Origin: JAKACA01 sp052143575
GTDB taxonomy: Bacteria; Actinomycetota; Acidimicrobiia; Acidimicrobiales; Bog-793
Assembly: GCA_052143575.1 (NCBI GenBank)
Contig: JBKQSP010000076.1
Location: 103,684-167,683 of the forward strand
Length of the DNA: 64,000 nucleotides
Direction: 5' to 3'
Below are positions 61,573 to 64,000 of the stretch, piece by piece. Under the pieces are notes generated by a model. It was not told where the DNA came from. It made no database searches and saw nothing but the letters and a program-made list of their open reading frames with translations. Each line of letters begins with the position of its first letter. Within the stretch, counting starts at the first letter, position 1. The position numbers and the translations under genes are program-made.

Positions 61573-63288
61573 TCAGCGCCGGCGCACTCCGGCGGCGGCC
61601 GCAGCGTTGCGTGCCCCGCCCGATGCCGTGCGGCCCCGGGTCGGCTCCTCGGCCTCCGACCAGACCGCCCCCTCCGTCTCGGTGACGAACCCGTCGGCCC
61701 GGAACAGCACGAAACGGTCGAACGAGCGGGCGAAGTAGCGGTCGTGCGTGGCGGCCAGCACGGTGCCCTCGAAGCCGTCCAGCCCGGCTTCGAGCGCCTC
61801 GGCAGACTCGACGTCGAGGTTGTCCGTCGGCTCGTCCAGCAGCAGCATCGTCGCACCGGAGAGCTCGAGCATGAGGATCTGGAGGCGGGCTTGCTGGCCT
61901 CCGGAAAGCGTCTCGAACGCCTGGTTCCTGGCACGCGAGAGCTCGTAGCGGCCGAGGGCGGCGATGGCACGCTCGGCCGGCAGGTCGAACCCCTTGCGAA
62001 GGATGTCGGTGAGGCTGCGCCCGACGAGCTCAGGGTGGTCGTGGACTTGGGCGAAGTGGCCCGGCTGCACGCGGGCGCCCAGCACCGCAGCCCCGGCGTG
62101 AGCGACGCTGGCTCCGCCCGGCGCACCGGGATCGGTGGCGTCGCCGCCCCCCTCGGCCAAGAGCCGGAGGAAGTGAGACTTGCCGGTTCCGTTCGCCCCC
62201 AGGAAGGCCACACGTTCGCCGTAGGAGACCTCCAAGTCGAAGGGCTGCGTGAGGCCGTCGAGGGCGAGGCCCCTGCAGGCGAGCGCCCGTTTGCCCGTGC
62301 GGCCGCCCCGCAGGCGCATGGAGATGCGCTGCGGGCGGGGCACCTCCTCCGGTGGGCCGGCGTCCACGAACCGGTCCAGGCGGTGCTGAGCGCTGCGCAG
62401 CTTGGCGGCGAAGTCGGAGTTGTACGACGCCTTGCGCCGGTACTCCACGACGATCGCCTTCAAGCGAGCCAGCTCCTCGTCCCATCGCTTGCGGAGCTCC
62501 TCGAGCCGCATCTGGCGTGCCTCGCGGGCATCGTGGTAGGTGGCGAAGCCCCCACCGTGCACCCAGGCCGAGCACCCGGCGGCATTCGGCTCGAGCGTGA
62601 CGACGCGGGTCGCCGCCTGGCGCAGCAGCTCGCGGTCGTGGGAGATGAGCAGGACGGTCTTGCGGGTCTCGGCGAGGCGGGTTTCGAGCCATCGCTTGCT
62701 CGGGACGTCGAGATAGTTGTCCGGCTCGTCGAGCAAGAGGACCTCTGCCGGGCCGGAGAGCAGAACGTGCAGCACGAGGCGCTTCTGCTCGCCTCCCGAC
62801 AGTGTCGCCACCGGCCGCCGGCCGACCTCGGCGAGCGGCAGGCCGAGCGCTTCGGTCGTGCAGGCGTCCCACCTGACCTCGGCGTCGTAGCCACCCAGAT
62901 CGCCCCAGTCGGCGAGCGCCTGGGCGTAGCCGAGCTGTTGGCGCTCGCCGTCGCAGGAGATCATGGCGTCCTCGGCCGCCTCGAGGTCGCCGGCCGCCCG
63001 TCGGATGACCTCGGGTGAGATGTCGATCAGCAGCTGGCGAACCGTCGTGTCGTCGCGGATCGAGCCGATGAATTGGCGCATGACCGCCAGCTGCCCGTTG
63101 ATCGACAAGGAGCCGTCATCGGGTTCGAGATCGCCGGCGATGAGGGCGATCAACGTCGTCTTGCCCACTCCGTTCGGACCGACGAGGGCGGTCACCGATC
63201 CCTCGTCGACCCGGAACGAGAGGTCGTTCAGGAGCGGTCGCCCGTCCGCGAGCGAGAAACTGACGCCGTTGACGTCGATGGAGCCCAC
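61573..63288 (-). CDS. ABC-F family ATP-binding protein
   Basis: 571 residues with two ABC domains and no membrane part. Domain 1: VGPNGVGKTTLIALIAG (about 36-52), LSGGEQKRLVLHVLLSG, VLLLDEPDNYLD. The linker (HDAREARQMRLEELRKRWDE) is the P-site-tRNA-interacting arm of ABC-F proteins. Domain 2: FLGANGTGKSHFLRLLAEGG, LSGGQQARLQILMLELSG, MLLLDEPTDNLD. ABC-F proteins act on the ribosome in translation or antibiotic protection. GTG start (63288). Overall organisation resembles the actinobacterial housekeeping members more than known resistance proteins. Confidence 0.9.
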   Translation of the reverse strand: MGSIDVNGVSFSLADGRPLLNDLSFRVDEGSVTALVGPNGVGKTTLIALIAGDLEPDDGSLSINGQLAVMRQFIGSIRDDTTVRQLLIDISPEVIRRAAGDLEAAEDAMISCDGERQQLGYAQALADWGDLGGYDAEVRWDACTTEALGLPLAEVGRRPVATLSGGEQKRLVLHVLLSGPAEVLLLDEPDNYLDVPSKRWLETRLAETRKTVLLISHDRELLRQAATRVVTLEPNAAGCSAWVHGGGFATYHDAREARQMRLEELRKRWDEELARLKAIVVEYRRKASYNSDFAAKLRSAQHRLDRFVDAGPPEEVPRPQRISMRLRGGRTGKRALACRGLALDGLTQPFDLEVSYGERVAFLGANGTGKSHFLRLLAEGGGDATDPGAPGGASVAHAGAAVLGARVQPGHFAQVHDHPELVGRSLTDILRKGFDLPAERAIAALGRYELSRARNQAFETLSGGQQARLQILMLELSGATMLLLDEPTDNLDVESAEALEAGLDGFEGTVLAATHDRYFARSFDRFVLFRADGFVTETEGAVWSEAEEPTRGRTASGGARNAAAAAGVRRR

Positions 63289-63375
63289 CGGACCAGTATT
63301 GCCGGGCGGCGCCAGGTCACCTGCTCGAGCACCGGCCGGAGCGCCCGATCAGGCGGGCAGCCGTTGCGCCCCCCG

Positions 63376-63813
63376 TCAGGCGGTGCCGTCCGCCACGAGG
63401 GGCGGAAGGTCGCTCGTGCAGGCCGAGCAGCGGGTGGCTCCGACCGGAACGTCGGTGAGGCATGCCGGGCAGGGGCGCGTGGTGGCCGGCGCATCGCGGT
63501 TCTTGCGGGCCGTGTAGGCGTTGTACGGCTTCACCACCAGGAAGAAGACGGCCAGCCCGACACAGATCAGCTCGATGATGTAGTTGAGCACGTCGCCGTA
63601 GTAGAAGGTGCTCCCGTGGATGACGAAGTTGAGGCCGCCGAAGTTGGCCTTCACGAAGATCCCGATGATGGGCGTCAGGATGTCGGAGACGACCGCTTTC
63701 ACGACCGCCTGGAACGCCAAGCCCATCACGACGGCGACGGCGAGCATGACGACGTCACCTTGAAGGATGAAGTCCTTGAACTCCTTCAACACCCCTGATG
63801 ACTTCTCACTCAT
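63376..63813 (-). CDS. mscL: Large-conductance mechanosensitive channel MscL with zinc-ribbon tail
   Basis: 145 residues. Standard MscL: FKDFILQGDVVMLAVAVVMG (N-terminal helix and TM1, about 10-29), AVVSDILTPIIGIFVKANFG (start of the loop), LNYIIELICVGLAVFFLVVK (TM2). After TM2 the usual cytoplasmic helix is replaced by a putative zinc ribbon (CPACLTDVPVGATRCSAC). MscL opens under membrane tension to save the cell in osmotic downshock. ATG 63813 has AGGAGG 10 nt upstream. Confidence 0.92.
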   Translation of the reverse strand: MSEKSSGVLKEFKDFILQGDVVMLAVAVVMGLAFQAVVKAVVSDILTPIIGIFVKANFGGLNFVIHGSTFYYGDVLNYIIELICVGLAVFFLVVKPYNAYTARKNRDAPATTRPCPACLTDVPVGATRCSACTSDLPPLVADGTA

Positions 63814-63865
63814 TTGTCTGTGTCCTCCTGACTCGGCAGTCCTTTGGACGGACGCGCTCAGCAAG

Positions 63866-63871
63866 AAGCTA
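63866..63871 (-). promoter_or_regulatory. Probable -10 box of mscL
   Basis: TAGCTT on the minus strand, about 50 nt before the mscL ATG; no clear -35. The rest of 63872-64000 has no gene. Confidence 0.4.
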
Positions 63872-63957
63872 GCCAGCATTCGGTCTGCCGGCACATCCCG
63901 CCGGGGGCTTCGTCACCCGTGCTGTCATTAGATTGCGGGCGGCGGCCGCCCGGCGAG

Positions 63958-63981
63958 GCGGCGGCGACGCGACGCCGCCGC
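63958..63981. other. GC-only hairpin at the window edge
   Basis: GCGGCGGCG, loop ACGCGA, CGCCGCCGC: a perfect 9-bp stem without a T-tract. A second palindrome (GGGCGGCGGCCGCCC) lies at 63937-63951. They may be 3' structures of a gene beyond the window. Confidence 0.5.
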
Positions 63982-64000
63982 GAGAGAGCAGCGCCTCGCC

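Overview
The window is a 64 kb piece of a GC-rich, gene-dense bacterial chromosome. The gene families point to Actinomycetota: an InhA-type enoyl reductase, an actinobacterial-style Tad pilus cluster with a BTAD regulator, an IdeR/DtxR-type regulator, a DUF1906 protein and several probable leaderless GTG/ATG starts behind TANNNT -10 boxes. The presence of a formaldehyde-activating enzyme and an S53 peptidase would fit an acid-tolerant lineage such as Acidimicrobiia. That class-level guess is weak and rests on family content only. I saw no rRNA, tRNA or CRISPR array.

Layout. 1-3643 (minus): start of nusA, rimP, a sigma factor with a probable membrane partner, and a SIMPL protein. 3807-12522 (plus): a tightly overlapping Tad/Flp pilus operon (CpaB-like, TadZ-like, CpaF, TadB, TadC, small pilin-like protein, TadE-type pseudopilins, TadG-like) ending in a membrane-anchored BTAD regulator. 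12598-14678 (plus): FabI, an NTF2-like protein and a DUF1906 protein whose 3' end is interrupted by a complete IS630-family element (14641-15824). 15824-21587: a MerR-type regulator, a secreted protein, and a minus-strand operon of 5-oxoprolinase genes (pxpA, fused pxpB-pxpC), a sugar epimerase, DUF2237 and a SAM hydroxide adenosyltransferase. 21720-26930 (plus): site-2 protease, NlpC/P60 hydrolase, MDR oxidoreductase, AlaX and an alpha/beta hydrolase.

26950-43774 (minus) is the most interesting block. It holds 13 genes in one direction: LacI regulator, two DppB/DppC permeases, a lipoprotein binding protein, a fused DppD-DppF ATPase, an N,N-dimethylformamidase-like hydrolase, iolG-, iolE-, iolB- and iolD-type inositol genes, two further Gfo/Idh/MocA dehydrogenases and a formaldehyde-activating enzyme. 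Most junctions overlap by 4 nt, and two copies of a LacI-like half-site lie upstream of the regulator gene. I infer an import and degradation locus for a modified inositol, perhaps amide-linked and/or O-methylated. This is a hypothesis.

43979-64000: NDH-2-type dehydrogenase, a GNAT protein, a secreted S53 peptidase, an FAA hydrolase, a DtxR-family regulator divergent from a ferric-iron ABC transporter with an iron-box-like palindrome between them, a cyclopropane-fatty-acid synthase, a fluoride-resistance operon (FluC-DUF190-FluC) behind a fluoride riboswitch, a second DUF190 coupled to a GNAT/acyl-CoA-synthetase fusion, an ABC-F ATPase and an MscL channel with a zinc-ribbon tail.
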